This document shows, one piece after another, positions 21,911-34,553 of a stretch of 64,000 bases of DNA (within the stretch, counting starts at the first letter, position 1; each line of letters opens with the position of its first letter). Below the pieces are notes generated by a model. That model did no database searches. It was not told the origin of the DNA and saw only the letters and a list, made by a program, of their open reading frames with translations. A program made the translations under genes and the position numbers. The stretch covers positions 11,966,001 to 12,030,000 of the forward strand of contig NC_046680.1 of the NCBI RefSeq assembly GCF_009870125.1. The letters are read 5' to 3'. Source of the stretch: Drosophila pseudoobscura. Taxonomy: Eukaryota; Arthropoda; Insecta; Diptera; Drosophilidae.

Positions 21911-24900
21911 CTTGGAGACAGCGACCGAAGCAGACCCCAAAGGCAGAGGACAGGCTCGGTAGTATTAATAGGCATTGATGATGGTTGTGCGGCTGAGCCG
22001 AGTTCTGCGATCACGTCTAGGGCTTGAATTTGCATATAGAAGTCGATATATAAAACTTGGAATCCACAGCAGAAAGCAACGGCCAAGTGAAACAAGGCAA
22101 GAAAGAGGCAATGGCAATGAAACAATACTTACATATAAACAGGTCGGCCTGCTGAACTGAACCGAACTGAACTGGTCAAATGGGATGTGGGGGAGAAACC
22201 TTGAAGAAACCCATCTTCGAAGAACTCAAAATCACTGGCGATATTCGCTCGAGTTAAACGAAATTATAGTATGGAAATGTATGCAGATGAAATTGTAATG
22301 AGCTACTATGTTAATTAATAAAATACAAAAAGAAAGATTCATTTATTGATTATTGGATGTGATTATGGAGTGTCAGATATGTAAGGAATTTATTTATTGC
22401 TAATTACTGAGGCTTTAATTGAAGCATAATTCAAATGGAAATACTTGAATCGACTTTGGTTTCCTTTCGACGAACACAAAAACCGAATAATAACACGGAA
22501 GAACCCGCTCACAAAATCGATATCCCAACACTTTCTTTTGTGCGGAACTTTTCGAGGAAAAAAAGCATCAACAATAGAGCCATGAAAAGGTGGAGAGGAG
22601 AGTTCCATTGAAGTGTTAAAGTGGCGTCGCCCAAATAACTTCAAAGTTAATGGACTAGAAATCGACCAGGACTGATGGCATTAAATAATACAGTAAATAC
22701 GGGAATGAAATGCTTTTGGGCCGTGAGCAACGGCAATATGGCAGTTGGTCAGGGCTAAAAGCCTCAAGTCCCTTACAATGTGGGGCCTGACAAATTGAAT
22801 TTGCCACATATGACAGCTTAACTCGGCCTCGCTGGGGTTATGGTTACGTCGATGACAAATGTTGCTAGCAGGACACTCCAACATATGCGGGTCATTCCGT
22901 TGACAATCTCTGCCTTGTAGTCAAGTCTTATCACTAAAGCAAAAAGGCTGAAAAGCAGAAAGAAGGAGATGGAAAACGGGACAAATTCATTCGACCGCAA
23001 TTGTTTAATTTCCTTTTGTTTGAAAGGCAGTGTAGGAGCGACCGAGCCGGACAAAACTTCCCCCTGGACGGGCTGGAGCGGAGCTGTCATTAGCATTTGC
23101 GAAATCTATTTAAATTCACGAGTGTGGCCCCAGTCAACGTTCAAATGTCACCCTTGGCATGAGAGGGAAATATTTTTCATTTTTATACAGAGGGATGAGC
23201 ATGCGATGAGATGACGATAAGTCCCATTCTGTGCGTGTGGGTGCATGGAGTACCGCATATTTGGTGGCATTCAATTGGAATATTAACACGTGCCACATCA
23301 TCTTCATCTTCAGCTTCGACTTCCGCTGCTGCTTTGGCATAGTTGGGTTTGGTTTTAGCCTTTCCCCGTGGCATTTGTCTTAGTCCCCCAGCATGAGCAC
23401 GACTTCATTAAGAAATTCCGCAAATATTTTGAAATATTATTGCGGCAAAAGGAAAGGGCACTGACAATGCTGCATTGAAGGAAGGAAAGGAAGGGTTTTC
23501 GGTGTTGGCTTTCAGTGAAAGTAAAGTTGTTGATCGATTGGTTAAAGATTCAGAAAAGAATTCAAGAGGTTGCATTTGTAAAGAATGTATCTTTTATTTA
23601 ATTCTTTGCTGAATTAATTCTTATTCTGCTCTCTCTTTTCTCAGCTCAAATCCGCAACTATGAAGCTTTAGATTTGACCCGATTAAGTGGGTTTAAAGAG
23701 GATAAAGAATACGCATAAAAGAAAAATTAATTGAATATATACGCTTGATGCCATTTATTTAATTTGTCAGACAAGGACCTCCCCCCTCATCCTGAGGCAC
23801 GAGTTCGGAAGACGAGGCCTGCGCAATGCTGGATTCACGGGGCGTGTCCGAAGTCCACCAATTGGATGGGTCGGATAATACGCAATGCGTTTATCCGCCA
23901 GTAAGATGTATGGGACACGAAGCGGAAGGATGCTGAGGTCCTTGCTCGGCTCTACTTGTTGCACGCCATGTGCGGCGGGGAAGGAGTCGCTGGAAAAGCG
24001 TGAAAATTGATAATAAACGCACTTGGCACGTACACACGCACCCGGAAAGGTGGAGACAGAGGCAACGGCAAGGAACATAGAACACTTCTAGCCACATTTA
24101 TGGCAGTTGGCTTTCCTTTTATGCTTTTGATTTATTGCGCGGCTCTTGCACTTAAACAATTGTCGCATAAGGGCTTGCGGCCAGTACCAGGGGCAGGGGC
24201 AGGGACAGTTCGGCAATAATCATGTTAAAACCATTTACAATTCGAGCTCCACAATGGGTTCGAATGAACCGGAAGTGGTCAACTTTTGAGCGCTGTCCCC
24301 CCGGAGCAGTTTTCAATAGTAACTATGGCACATAGCCGAGTAGAAGATTTGCCATCCGCAGAAACGTCCACATTCAAATGAGATGTAGGCAAAAGAACAA
24401 ACCATTTCTGGAAGCTTTGGTAACGATAAATCTTATGAATTATATGGATTAGATCCAGTATAGTACTCGTAGCTAAAAGGATTTTGATTCTACCAAAACA
24501 AGATTTCAAATCAAAGTTATGACCTCTTGAAAAATTTCCTCTCAATGTGCTTGTGAATGATAAAAATCTTGAGGGTGGACACTCCTTTCTTTGGTCCCTT
24601 CAATTCATCCATCATCCAGAGACTGTTCGTACCGAAGCACCGCACTTACTCGAACTCTTTAAGTGCTTTTTCACGAGTCCATGTTGATTGCCTCCGTTCT
24701 GGTTTTATCCATTGTTCATCTAATTAATTGGACTTTTATTGCTGTTGCTTCAAAGAGTAAATTGGAGTGAAATGGATTTTGTGGCGCTTTGAGTTAATAA
24801 TACAATTTTTATTACCTTCATCGAATTGTACAGATAACGAGATTCTGCTTAAGTACGGAGAACTCGATGCCATCGCCGATTAAAGAGTAATAATTCAAAC

Positions 24901-25141
24901 TTAAAAGCTATGCCAAAGCGGATTTGTTCACAAGTAACAACAGAAATTTTTCTAGCTTAAACAATTATTGCAATCATTTTCCATTAACATTTAACACTTC
25001 AACTCAACCAGGTGATTTATGTAATTGCATATATACATATTTCAATATTACAATAGAGTATTTTCGCTACATTTCTTAGCCTAAAAAATTGCACACAGGA
25101 AAACCCTATGAATTAGCTCTAGAACTAAGCTAATTGGGCAC
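21911..25141. other. Intergenic DNA
   Basis: About 3.2 kb with no supported gene. Open frames at 22.4, 23.0 and 23.8-24.1 kb are short and have no splice or family support. A - strand AATAAA at 24808-24813 could end NAD kinase transcripts, about 330 nt after their stop. Confidence 0.5.
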
Positions 25142-26814
25142 TCAAGTATCCAGGGAAGAACCACTCGCATCGTAGATCTTCAGATTGTCAAACTCGTCGA
25201 GCGTGTCCTCCGATCCGGAGGCCGTCAGGTCCGACAGCTCATCGAGGCACTTCTGGCGCTTGCGCACATTCCAATGGAGTCCCTCGGCGAGTGAGTCGAA
25301 CCAATCAGAGATCTGATCCTGAGAGCAAATGCTGGGAACGGGATAGATGGAGGTGGTCACCCGCAGGCTATCTCCATGATTCAGTTCCTGGTCGTTGCGT
25401 CCATCGAAGGAGACGCGAGAGGTGTTGCGGCTATCCGGCGATATGGATATCTAGGGACAAATAATGAGGCGATATTAGACGATCGAAAAGTGGATTCACT
25501 TAGGACTCACCCTCAGCTCCACTCCTGCTGGCACCACAATGGGCCTGAAGCTCAGCGAGTGCGGACAGATGGGAGTCACCAGTATGGCCGGCACGGAGGG
25601 ATGGATCATGGAGGCACCAGCTGCTGCCGCATACGCTGTGCTCCCAGTCGGAGTCGACACAATCAGGCCATCGCCCTGAACAGAGGTGATGTACTTGCCA
25701 TCCAAGAATATATCAATGTTGCTGAGATATGGCGACGGGCCACGATTGATAACCACCTCGTTGAGCACCAGGATGCTGTTGTTTGATGACATATGCGGGT
25801 TGCAGTAATTGTTATTGGCACCAGAGGATGCTCCATTGTTGAGCTCTATATAGTTCAGGTAACGATGATGACTTGGCTTCAGCAGGCTGCTGCCGGCTGG
25901 CTGGAGCGACTCCTTGCGCCGTTCGCCCTTGCGATGGATGGAGCAACGCAGGCGGCTGCGCAGGGTGAGGGCAGCGTGACCCTCCAGTACATTGGTCACC
26001 TGCTCCTGAAAGTTATCACACTGGAAGGGCGTAAGAAAGCCCAGTGAGCCCAGATAGAAGGCCATCACGGGCGGCACTGATTGCTGGAACAGCTGAGATG
26101 CGTACAGCAAGGTGCCGTCCCCTCCGAGGCAGACAATAAAGTCGATGCGATCGGTTAGATCATCGCGACCATCCCTGTAAGAGAGAAGCCAGTTAGAATT
26201 GAGCACCACCTGGGGGCCATTCCCATTTCAGACTCACTTGAATGTCACCAGCTTCTCGCGCAGCGCCAGAAAACGCTCACGCACGCCACAGTAGTCTCCG
26301 TGCACCTGTCGGAACTTGGCGCTCTCGTTCTCCAGCTTGACATCGTCCCGCAGCAGCTTATCCTCCAGCACGGCGGACTCAACCCACACGACCATGTGCT
26401 TCTCCTGCACCAGCCACTCCACCAGCTGGACAAACGGCAGGAGCACTTGAGAGTCCTTTTTCTTGATCACCAGCACTGTGAGCGGTGGCTTGTACCAGGT
26501 CAGGCGCTGGCTGGCCGGATCTTGAATCTGCATCACCATGGCGGAGTTTTTCATAATGCGTCCGCATGGTCCGAACTGCTGGAAGGGCGACGGGGCATTC
26601 AAGCTCCGGGTGCGCCTGAAAGGATATAGACAGAATACAGATATAGTGCTAGTTGGAGAGGAGATCCGGAGCTTGGGCGGAACCTCAAAATGCGCGGGTC
26701 GGGTGCCTGGGCTACTTGTTGCTTTTGTTCTTTCGCCTCCTCAACGGCTGCTGCTGCACTCAGAGAGCCCTGACGTTGCAGGGTCGCCGCAAGTCGCAAC
26801 TTTTGATGCTGCAT
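25142..26814 (-). CDS. NAD kinase, copy 1 (short isoform with proximal first exon)
   Basis: It phosphorylates NAD to NADP using ATP. Exons on the complement: 26814-26684, 26615-26238, 26174-25511 and 25450-25142, giving 493 residues with consistent phases. The shared body aligns with human [24 protein letters not shown], the glycine-rich GGDGT motif in [74 protein letters not shown] and [18 protein letters not shown]. Two loops are longer than in copy 2: about 20 residues before REKLVTFK and about 25 N/S-rich residues before [10 protein letters not shown]. The first exon begins [17 protein letters not shown]. Its donor, AG|GTTCCG, is weak but sits exactly where copy 2 splices. The D. melanogaster pair is, from memory, CG33156 and CG6145; I do not assign which is which. 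Confidence 0.93.
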
Positions 26815-29171
26815 TTGAATATTAGTGTCCCTAGAGTGCCAATATATGGATGGTCACGCCCTATTCCTCTCCGCAATGAGTAGTTTTCGATCTTATTTTG
26901 TGCGATTCCACACAAAGTAAACGCAAAACGATGAAAACGGAGAAAAAAAACTTGTTGGAATTTGTGCTTCGGCGGACGTTGTGGCTCGTGCGAAGGTTAC
27001 AAAATCACTGGCCGGCCGAAACAACAAAATAAAGGTATACAACGTATTTATATATTTGTTTTCATTACAACAACACCAGCAGCAGCGGATGAGGCAAGAT
27101 CTGCGCGGAGGGTGGGGACCCCAGCGTGAATAAACTTGTTGAATCTCTCAGTCGCAAACAAACAGGAATTGCACATGCTAACCGAGAGTGTTTGGGAGAG
27201 AGATGGCAGCAAGAGAGCCAGCACAAGATGTATTAATATGAAGTGAGGCATTCTGAGAGTATAGTCCTCTGGAATCCATGGGGCTGGCCTCTAAAAACAG
27301 CAGTGTTCTGGTCAATTTTCCATAAACCGCCAAAACGTGCCAACTGTGGGAATTGCATACATTCCATCTGCTCATGTACTGTTTCCGAGAGTGCGAGAGA
27401 GTGGCAAGGAGAATAGGAAACTAGAAGAGTGACTATGTCTCACCTCACCAAATATACACCATGCGCATGCTGAACTTTAAACGTTTCGTTTGACTCTTGA
27501 GTGGTGTGCGTCTGTGTGTGAGTGTGTGGGTGGGTTAGACCTCAAAGCATCGCATAATAACGGGTTTGATTGATGTGCTAATGCGAGCTGAGACATGTTT
27601 GCGCTGACTCATCCAGAGATGAGCGAATCGGGAACAGCCAGACAAAAGAGAGGAAAAGAGAGAGCCATAAGCTAGGCTATGCTAAACCCTAGAAGTAAAT
27701 CTCACACAGTGGGACAGATAGATCGCATTATCGTCTGAAATATTAAAATAGTTATAGTCGTTCTACATTTTCTTTAATAAATTCGAGAAAAGTCAAAAGA
27801 TTCAATTTATTTTTATTTTTTCTGTAATTGAAAAAGTTGTATCCACTTTGCCCCTTTTTATCAATGTTTTATCGACTCATCCCCAAGGCAAGGCGGAACA
27901 ATAACCAAGTGGTTTAAAAAACACAACGAGCGAATCCAGTGACGCACAATTTCTGATAAATTGCAGGACAAATAATGATCTTGTTTCGATAATTGTTTCA
28001 AAGGAAATTCACATTCATTCACCGGCTATCCAGTTGGCCAGCACTTACACGGCATTTTTCGCAGTGAACGCTCGTTAATTGCACTTGCTCGACCGCCAAC
28101 GCCACTCGATTGGAACTAAACTGGAAGCCAAGTACGAACCGAACCCCAACCAAGTAACGAATATAATAGATATTGTAGGTACTTTGTACTCGTACAGGAA
28201 AGAACTTCAACGACGACGTCAGCATGACAAAACTTAAGTTTGCAGCCATCGTTGAGTCGCTGTAAACCTTTCGAACACCTTGAATTCGTTTTCCATTTCC
28301 CTCGGGCATTAACGAGTCTATGGGTGGTATAATCGAATCCGAGCCAGACAGGCCATGCAAATGCGGCTTGAACTGCCTGACCTGGCCGATGCAAACCTTT
28401 GGAACACGGCCCGCCGAAGTGGTCACGAGCAGCGTCAGTCACTAATTTGTTGTTTTTCTGAATATATTTTAATTTATTAATTTGTTGTTGTTTCACGAAT
28501 CGCGCCAAGCACAAACTGGCACCGATTCACAAAAAGTTTAACTGGCACTTAGCCACGGCGTCGCGTCAGTGTCTCAGGTTCTTCAAAACAAATCGTTCAG
28601 AAATAGTAGCTGAAGAGAAAACCTACACACATATCAGATAACCATAAATTAACAGACGGCGCCATCGTTATGCCAATAGACAAGGTGTTAAAAAACTTGT
28701 TTGTTTTTTGGCCAAAAATAATGAAATAACGCGCTGCAAGCACTCAACTATGCAGAAAGGTCAAGGACTTCTAAAAGCACTTCGATTTTAGATCAGTCCA
28801 CTAAGATCTCTGCACATATTGGCATTTTTGGTGATCATCATGATGACATGTGAAAATCAATAAATTCTGATTATGCATACGTGATATTTACTTAAATTAG
28901 TTGCTTTTTTCTATCTGAGTAAACAATTGATAAGCAAAGCGCCTGAATGCACACAACGCCTTTTACGCCTTAGTCGACCCGATAGGGCCAATGACAAGGC
29001 AACACTTGATTAGAGAGCCTCCAGCCGCCTCTCCTATCAGAGCATGCTCCGAACAAATGTCCGATGTCCTGATAACATTGCCACAATTGTTTTTTGGGCT
29101 GTTGCCCGACGTTCAGGGTTATCGAATCGCTTGCGACGGAATGGGATGGGTTCGAACAGCGAAGTACTTAC
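26815..29171 (-). other. Intron of NAD kinase copy 1 and promoter of its proximal first exon
   Basis: No further coding exon is supported. The first 200 bp upstream of 26814 must hold the promoter for the MQHQK exon. Two overlapping frames at 28.0-28.5 kb (132 and 135 codons, - strand) start at non-ATG codons and are rejected. Confidence 0.5.
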
Positions 29172-29494
29172 GGCCAGGTGCCACTACGCCTGCGTCGGGT
29201 TGATGAATCAAAGTAGCCATCGTCATGCTCGTCCTCGGACTTGGTCAGCTGGCTATTCTGATTACTGGCCGTGTTTGTTGTGCATTCGCCTTGTTCCCTG
29301 AGCTTGGAACTCGCCTGGTTTGCCTTTTGCTGGATGATTCTTTGCCGCTTAAGGGAGGCATTATGCCGCACCAGCAGATCATTGTATTGGGTCTGCTGAT
29401 GGGCTGTGCCGCTCCAGGCCAGCTTATAACTGAAGCGCTCCTCCAGACGATGTTGGTGCAGGGTTGCCAGATCAATGTCCGAAAGGCACGTCAT
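29172..29494 (-). CDS. NAD kinase copy 1, alternative first exon (..SGTWP)
   Basis: ATG at 29494 encodes MTCLSDIDLATLHQHRLEER and continues Q/S/K-rich to RRRRSGTW. It ends CC|GTAAGT in phase 2, which fits the shared body exon at 26615 (..[11 protein letters not shown]). It is clearly homologous to the exon at 37870-37569 of copy 2: MxCLSDIDLATLHxHRL at the start and RSGTWP at the end. The middle has diverged. It provides a 108-residue N-terminus with no signal peptide or membrane helix, so it is probably a cytosolic isoform with a regulatory tail. Confidence 0.85.
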
Positions 29495-32020
29495 ATTTAT
29501 AGGCTTTAGATTTTCTTTATATCACTTTACGATTCACACAGATTTGTCATCAAACAATCAATTAATCAACGTTTGGTTCTAACACATTTTTGTTTGGTTC
29601 AATCAACTGAAAAACACTGGAATATTAGTTCCCATTTTATTTCACTTCACATTTCTGGGTCCCAACTCGCCCAAAACGTCCCTGAGCTGGGCAAAACGGT
29701 AAACAACATCGACCTTGCTCCCCTTATTGTAAAAGCGTTAAAAGTTTTTGTTAACCAAATAACCAGAAACACGAACAAACACTAGAATGCACCACGCATT
29801 TTTTATGATAAAGAGTGATATCGGTGGTCTTCAGCCTTTGCCGCGTGTGTAAAAGTTGATAAACAAAAAAATAAACGATCCGACTTTAAATACGTCTGGA
29901 TTTAGTATAGTATCTAACCGGTTTCCGTTTATTTGGAAATTTGTGCAAAATAAATTTGTTATTGGCCATAAAATAGTTGTTTATTCATTAATTTTTTTGG
30001 TCAACATAACGGACTTTGCGTAGTTCCGGCTTTGACGTCAACAAAGAGCTATCAAAAAGAGAGCCAGAGAGAAAGAGAGAGGACTGCAGAGTGGGGGAGA
30101 TGAAAGGGCCAAGGCTTAATGCGTCATTAGCCAGCTTCCGTTCAAGCATAAGAGGGATGGAAGCAACGTACTTGGCCAACATTTATAGCTGGGCTAAGCC
30201 CAAAAAGCATGTCAAGTATACATCAATTTGCAGTCTGTACCTTGCACAAGCTAAATTTAAAACTACAGCACTTATGTAGTTATGTATTTAGCGAAACATA
30301 TGAACACTATTAATCATATTTGAGGCTCTTTTTTGGGCATAGCGTTGGTCAAAGACCTTTTAATAAGGAAAACTCGAAAAAACATTCACTTAGCCCACAA
30401 TTAAATTGTTATAAAGCTCACAGCCCACTTGGGCATAACAGTATCGCGGGCTATTAGTCTGGAAATCGTGACCTGTGTGTACAAAGATAATTTTCGGTCT
30501 CTTTTAGAGTGCCTCATTAACAGTTCATTAACAGAGGTCGATTCTCTTGATTGGACATGGAAGGTCAAATTTCTACGCAAGATATATGTACATATATAAG
30601 TCTTCCATCAGCTTGGTTTAAGCTGATTTTGAATTTCACGAATGAATCGGAATCTGATGGAAAGCTTTTGTATGGAAGTAGTTGATTACGTAAAAGATTG
30701 CATCACAAGAATCAAATCATTACAAAAATAACATTCAACTTAATTAGTGGATCGCGTGATCCATAGTTCCCTTTGTCTTCTACTCGTACTGCCACCAGGA
30801 AGCAAAAAGTAAATTATTACAAATCATTGAAATTGCTTGTGTAAAATAAACAAAGGAGACAAGGCACACCCTCTACTTAGAGCTGACAAAATATGTACAT
30901 AGACGAGTGCATAAAGCGAATTTTAAGTGATTTATTGCACAAAGAAAATCGAAATTAATTAATCAGCTGAGAGAGCCAAGCCAGCAACAAAATGCGCACT
31001 ACTAGTAATTAAGATTAGTAATTATCATTGACAAGATCGAACACGAAGGAAACCCCCCCTTTTATTAGACACAACGTGCCGGCATATAACGCTACGCTGA
31101 TAATGAAGCCTTTCGTAAACAGCAGGCACATGGGTACAAGTGAATAGGAACCACAATGCAAAGATAGTGTCGTGTCGATTGTTCTGGTAGGAGATTAATG
31201 TATAGGGGTCGGTCTGTTGGCCTACAGAAAGAAACCGAAAGTGGGACGGGACTGAAACTGGGACTGACCCACAGAAAAGGTAAGCCAAGTTTTGAGGCTA
31301 GACAACCAACAAATTACTCTAATTACACGTTATATAATTGTTATATTTTCTTTTTAGCACAAAATGAGGCGCGAATCGGAGCCGAAGAGACAGGGGCGGG
31401 TAGCTTTAAAGCTGACCAGCGCCACCAGGTAAACGACCGAAACGAAACAGATAGCTGGACGTTCAAATCGCGCGAGCTCCGAGGGTGATCGTGCCAACGA
31501 GATCGGTGGAGAGAGAGAGCGCAGCGCGAACACGACCGTGCTGTCCAGTCAATATGCGAAACCGAACTGAGACGCTAAAAAGGTGATTAAATTGTAAATG
31601 TTTCGTGCGATTCCGATTTTAAAATAAAAGTATAAAGTATATGATCGCTGGGACAACAGCTGAGCGCAAGTGCCACGCGACTGATCGAGTGCCTGGTGCA
31701 TGGTCTATCCGTAAGGTAAGGCATTGGCCAGTTGCTACTCCATCATCTATAATAAAACTCACTCACTAAACCCTTGACTGAGACACAAATATACAGGTGG
31801 GCTCTGTAGACTTACTGTTATATAAACTCAATAATAAACTCATTGACAGGGCAATAACAGTGGCAGCAGACAGTTTACAGTCGCTTAACAGAGGTTTTGT
31901 TTGCAGACTGTGGATTGCCATACCACTTCAAAACGAAACATTTTGGCAAACACACTAATTGATTAACAGGTAAATGGCAAGTGCACTACAGTATTGTAGC
32001 AAAAACATAGGTCCACTTAC
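29495..32020 (-). other. Intron of NAD kinase copy 1
   Basis: No coding exon is supported. It must hold the promoter of the MTCLSD exon. At 31.50-31.55 kb there is a GAGAGAGAGAG stretch, and near 31.63 kb a TATAAAG on the + strand. These could belong to an unannotated + strand transcript, but nothing coding follows. Confidence 0.4.
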
Positions 32021-32271
32021 CACCACCAGCGCATTTCCGCATCGCTGCCAGGCCCCCCATTGGTGGGACCTGGGGCGGAGGAGGCCGCGGCACTGCTGAG
32101 ACGACCACTGTTTACATGCAACAGGTGATTCTCATGATCGTCGTAGTAGGAGCCCCCGCCGCCGTTGGAATTGTTTGACCCAACTCCCCCCGAAGCCATG
32201 GAATTGGCCTTTGGCACTGTTTGAGCTGGCGAGGCGGCTGCAGACTTCATAATGTGGTACGAGGACGTCAT
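32021..32271 (-). CDS. NAD kinase copy 1, alternative first exon (..WWW)
   Basis: ATG at 32271 encodes MTSSYHIMKSAAASPAQTVP, then an S/N/G-rich stretch ending in EMRWW. It ends TG|GTAAGT in phase 2 and completes a third W on joining the body exon ([11 protein letters not shown]). It matches the exon at 38936-38737 of copy 2, which shares HLLH, the S/A-rich segment SSAPG and the WWW end. The frame is open to 32337, but only the ATG at 32271 gives a normal start. Upstream lies the duplicated non-coding block at 32.5-33.2 kb. Confidence 0.78.
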
Positions 32272-32520
32272 GCTGGTCAAATCACTTGTTCTGTCCTGCG
32301 CATGTATGCGTGGGAGGTGTATACAAATACGACACACGTCGAAGGCTCTGGTTTGACCTACAAACGCGAAGCACCTGCCTGGCTCCTGTCTTTTGTTTTA
32401 GACTTTGCACAGGCCCGCCTAAGCATCTGTCCTTCTCGGAAAGATTTGCTGCAGCTTGTCCACACTGCCCTGCCCCTTATTATTGTTGCACAAAGAATTT
32501 TTTGACATTTGCCTCTTTGG

Positions 32521-33222
32521 TCTCTTCTTTGGCCGCAAACAATTCGAGATGAATTTAGGGCCACATTGGAGCTTGCGGAGCAGTTATCACAGGCCAGTCA
32601 GTTGTCGGCCATTGTTAAAACACACAAATTTAAAGTAAGGCAACAATGAAAACAAGACAAACAACAATAAACAATTATTGTTTTTGCGATACGTCACAGT
32701 TTCAAAATATACCGAAATATACCGACGAATTATTTGTATTCAAATTCCATCATAATCTTGGCTTTTGATATTCGGTTGAATATTGCTAGCTGGCTAGGAC
32801 CCTCAGCGCTGAACTCATAATTTTATCCGATTTATTAATCAGTTCCCCACAATTCTACTTAATTTGAAGTACCCATCTTTATTGAATTGTTTGTAAAATG
32901 AGGTTTAACAAAAAAGGTCAATGTAAATTTGCAGTAAATTAATGTTTGTACATGGTAACTACGCATTTCCTACGTATTAACTACATTCTCAAAAGCGACA
33001 CATGAAAGGGAAGGTGTACATTTGAAATTTTTGGCCGTTTTTTTCATATATGTGGAAGTGCCAGTGCCGGAATCCATTTTTTGACATGCATTTTTCCCAA
33101 TTTGGAAAATGTTGATGCCAAACAATCAGGATTTCGATCACGAATTAGTAATCGATCTGCCCTGGGACTAAATTGCATTTATACACGACTTCTACATTTG
33201 GGGCATTGGACAAGAGGGTGAG
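32521..33222 (-). repeat. Duplicated non-coding block, copy 1 (WWW-exon promoter region)
   Basis: A direct repeat of 38933-39602. Shared stretches include CAATTCGAGATGAATTTAG, GTCACAGTTTCAAAATATAC, TTTTGATATTCGGTTGAATA, AAAGGGAAGGTGTACATTT, GATTTCGATCACGAATTAG and a GGGGCATTGGA end. It lies 5' of the WWW exon in both genes. Its middle (about 32.70-32.94 kb) also belongs to the dispersed repeat seen at 44.6-46.3 kb. Confidence 0.8.
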
Positions 33223-33839
33223 TCCATATCACTACTTCGGAAATACTGGAAAATACTACAAAATGATATAGTTTTAGCCCCTCTATTTAAACAGGTAAAC
33301 AACTATTTATACCACGAAAAATAATACTGTTTGAAAATTAATCTTGTAGATCCACCCTCTCTACTTACAAAAACCACACGATATCTTTCACCTGAACTGC
33401 ACTAAAACTCTTCAAGTTACAGTTTCGTGGAGTGTTTTTTAGTATCCACTGGTCGACAATGGGTTAATTCGGTTGAATGTTACCTGCAAACTAGGACCAG
33501 TGCTGCCGGCTTATAAAACTATCATATTTCGAAAATAAATTCAGCATATTTTTGTTTTAAATGTAAATTACATATTTTCTGGATTTTTTGTTGAACAAAA
33601 ATTTTCCGATCTCGTTTTTTATGCAATATTTTGGTTCTGTTAAATTTCAGACTACCCTATTTAATTTTTAAGTTCTTAAGAAGCTCTAGCTGAAGCTGTA
33701 TATATTTATAGCTAGTATAACAAAATCACTAAAACCACAAAATGTTATATTTTTGGGGTGTATTTAGTTTTAGTTTTTTTTTCAGTTTTAGCCACTTTTG
33801 AATCTTATATTATATTATTATATATATGACACTTATATT

Positions 33840-33995
33840 GACTCTGAAAACCTGGTGGCACTGGCTAGGACCCTCAGCTCTCTCTAACTTTATTCGATTA
33901 CAGAATCAATTTTCTACGAGATTGGCTAATTTTAGAGACTGGATTCCTTTTTGTTGTATTAATCTAAAATAAGGTTTAAATCACTAAGGCCAAAC
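33840..33995. repeat. Partial copy of the dispersed AT-rich repeat
   Basis: It contains GGCTAGGACCCTCAGCTC and CAATTTTCTACGAGATTGG, matching the block at 32.8 kb and the cluster at 44.8 kb. The surrounding 33.2-34.4 kb is AT-rich intron DNA with no supported gene. Confidence 0.6.
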
Positions 33996-34399
33996 CATAA
34001 AACGTAAAATTGTACGGAATGAAAAGGAAGTTTCTATACGGCATACCATTATAAAGGAAATTTAGGTCGGCGGTGGTACCACATGTGCTAATTGTGCGGC
34101 TTACAGCACATTCAATTTGCTATAGGCTGCCTCTATATACTATACTATATTGTGTGTTTATAAAAATCCGAATACTTTAATATATGCATAGGCGAAACAA
34201 CGCCTCATCTGAAAGAGAAATAACTTCATCTTTAGACCAAATACTTGGTTGTGGTGCTTATTTCTGTACAGCATGACTTAACAGACTGCTCAAGAGCATG
34301 TCAAGAAGCTCATTGATGTAGCACTAGCAGTTACTATTTGAAAACAGAGAAGCACTGCCTTATTCAAGGACATTTTGGGATTTTGGCACATTTTCTTAC

Positions 34400-34527
34400 C
34401 GAAACTGTGTACGCTTGTCCAGTAAATTACCAGCCAGCGTTCTTCTCAACGACGTGGGGGAGCCTAAGGGCTGTGTCGCCTCCACGTTGACCATTTGTCG
34501 GGCACGCTGCATATCTTCTGGATTCAT
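34400..34527 (-). CDS. NAD kinase copy 1, most distal first exon (MNPED..)
   Basis: ATG at 34527 encodes MNPEDMQRARQMVNVEATQP and continues to LDKRTQF. It ends CG|GTAAGA in phase 2, giving ..[12 protein letters not shown] after splicing. The homologue in copy 2 is 40812-40634 (MREEDLELARKMV..KQFR). A TCAGTT initiator lies 26 nt upstream of the ATG on the - strand. If used, the primary transcript spans about 9.4 kb. Confidence 0.75.
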
Positions 34528-34553
34528 TTTCCCCAATTCTAACTGCAAACTGA

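Noticed and set aside
24250-24266. GGGTTCGAATGAACC resembling a tRNA B box
   Set aside because: No A box or foldable acceptor and anticodon arms upstream. It is just a short palindrome.
28019-28514. Two overlapping frames of 135 and 132 codons in the NAD kinase copy 1 intron
   Set aside because: Different frames of the same DNA, with no family match. The 135-codon frame starts at GTG. No equivalent in copy 2.
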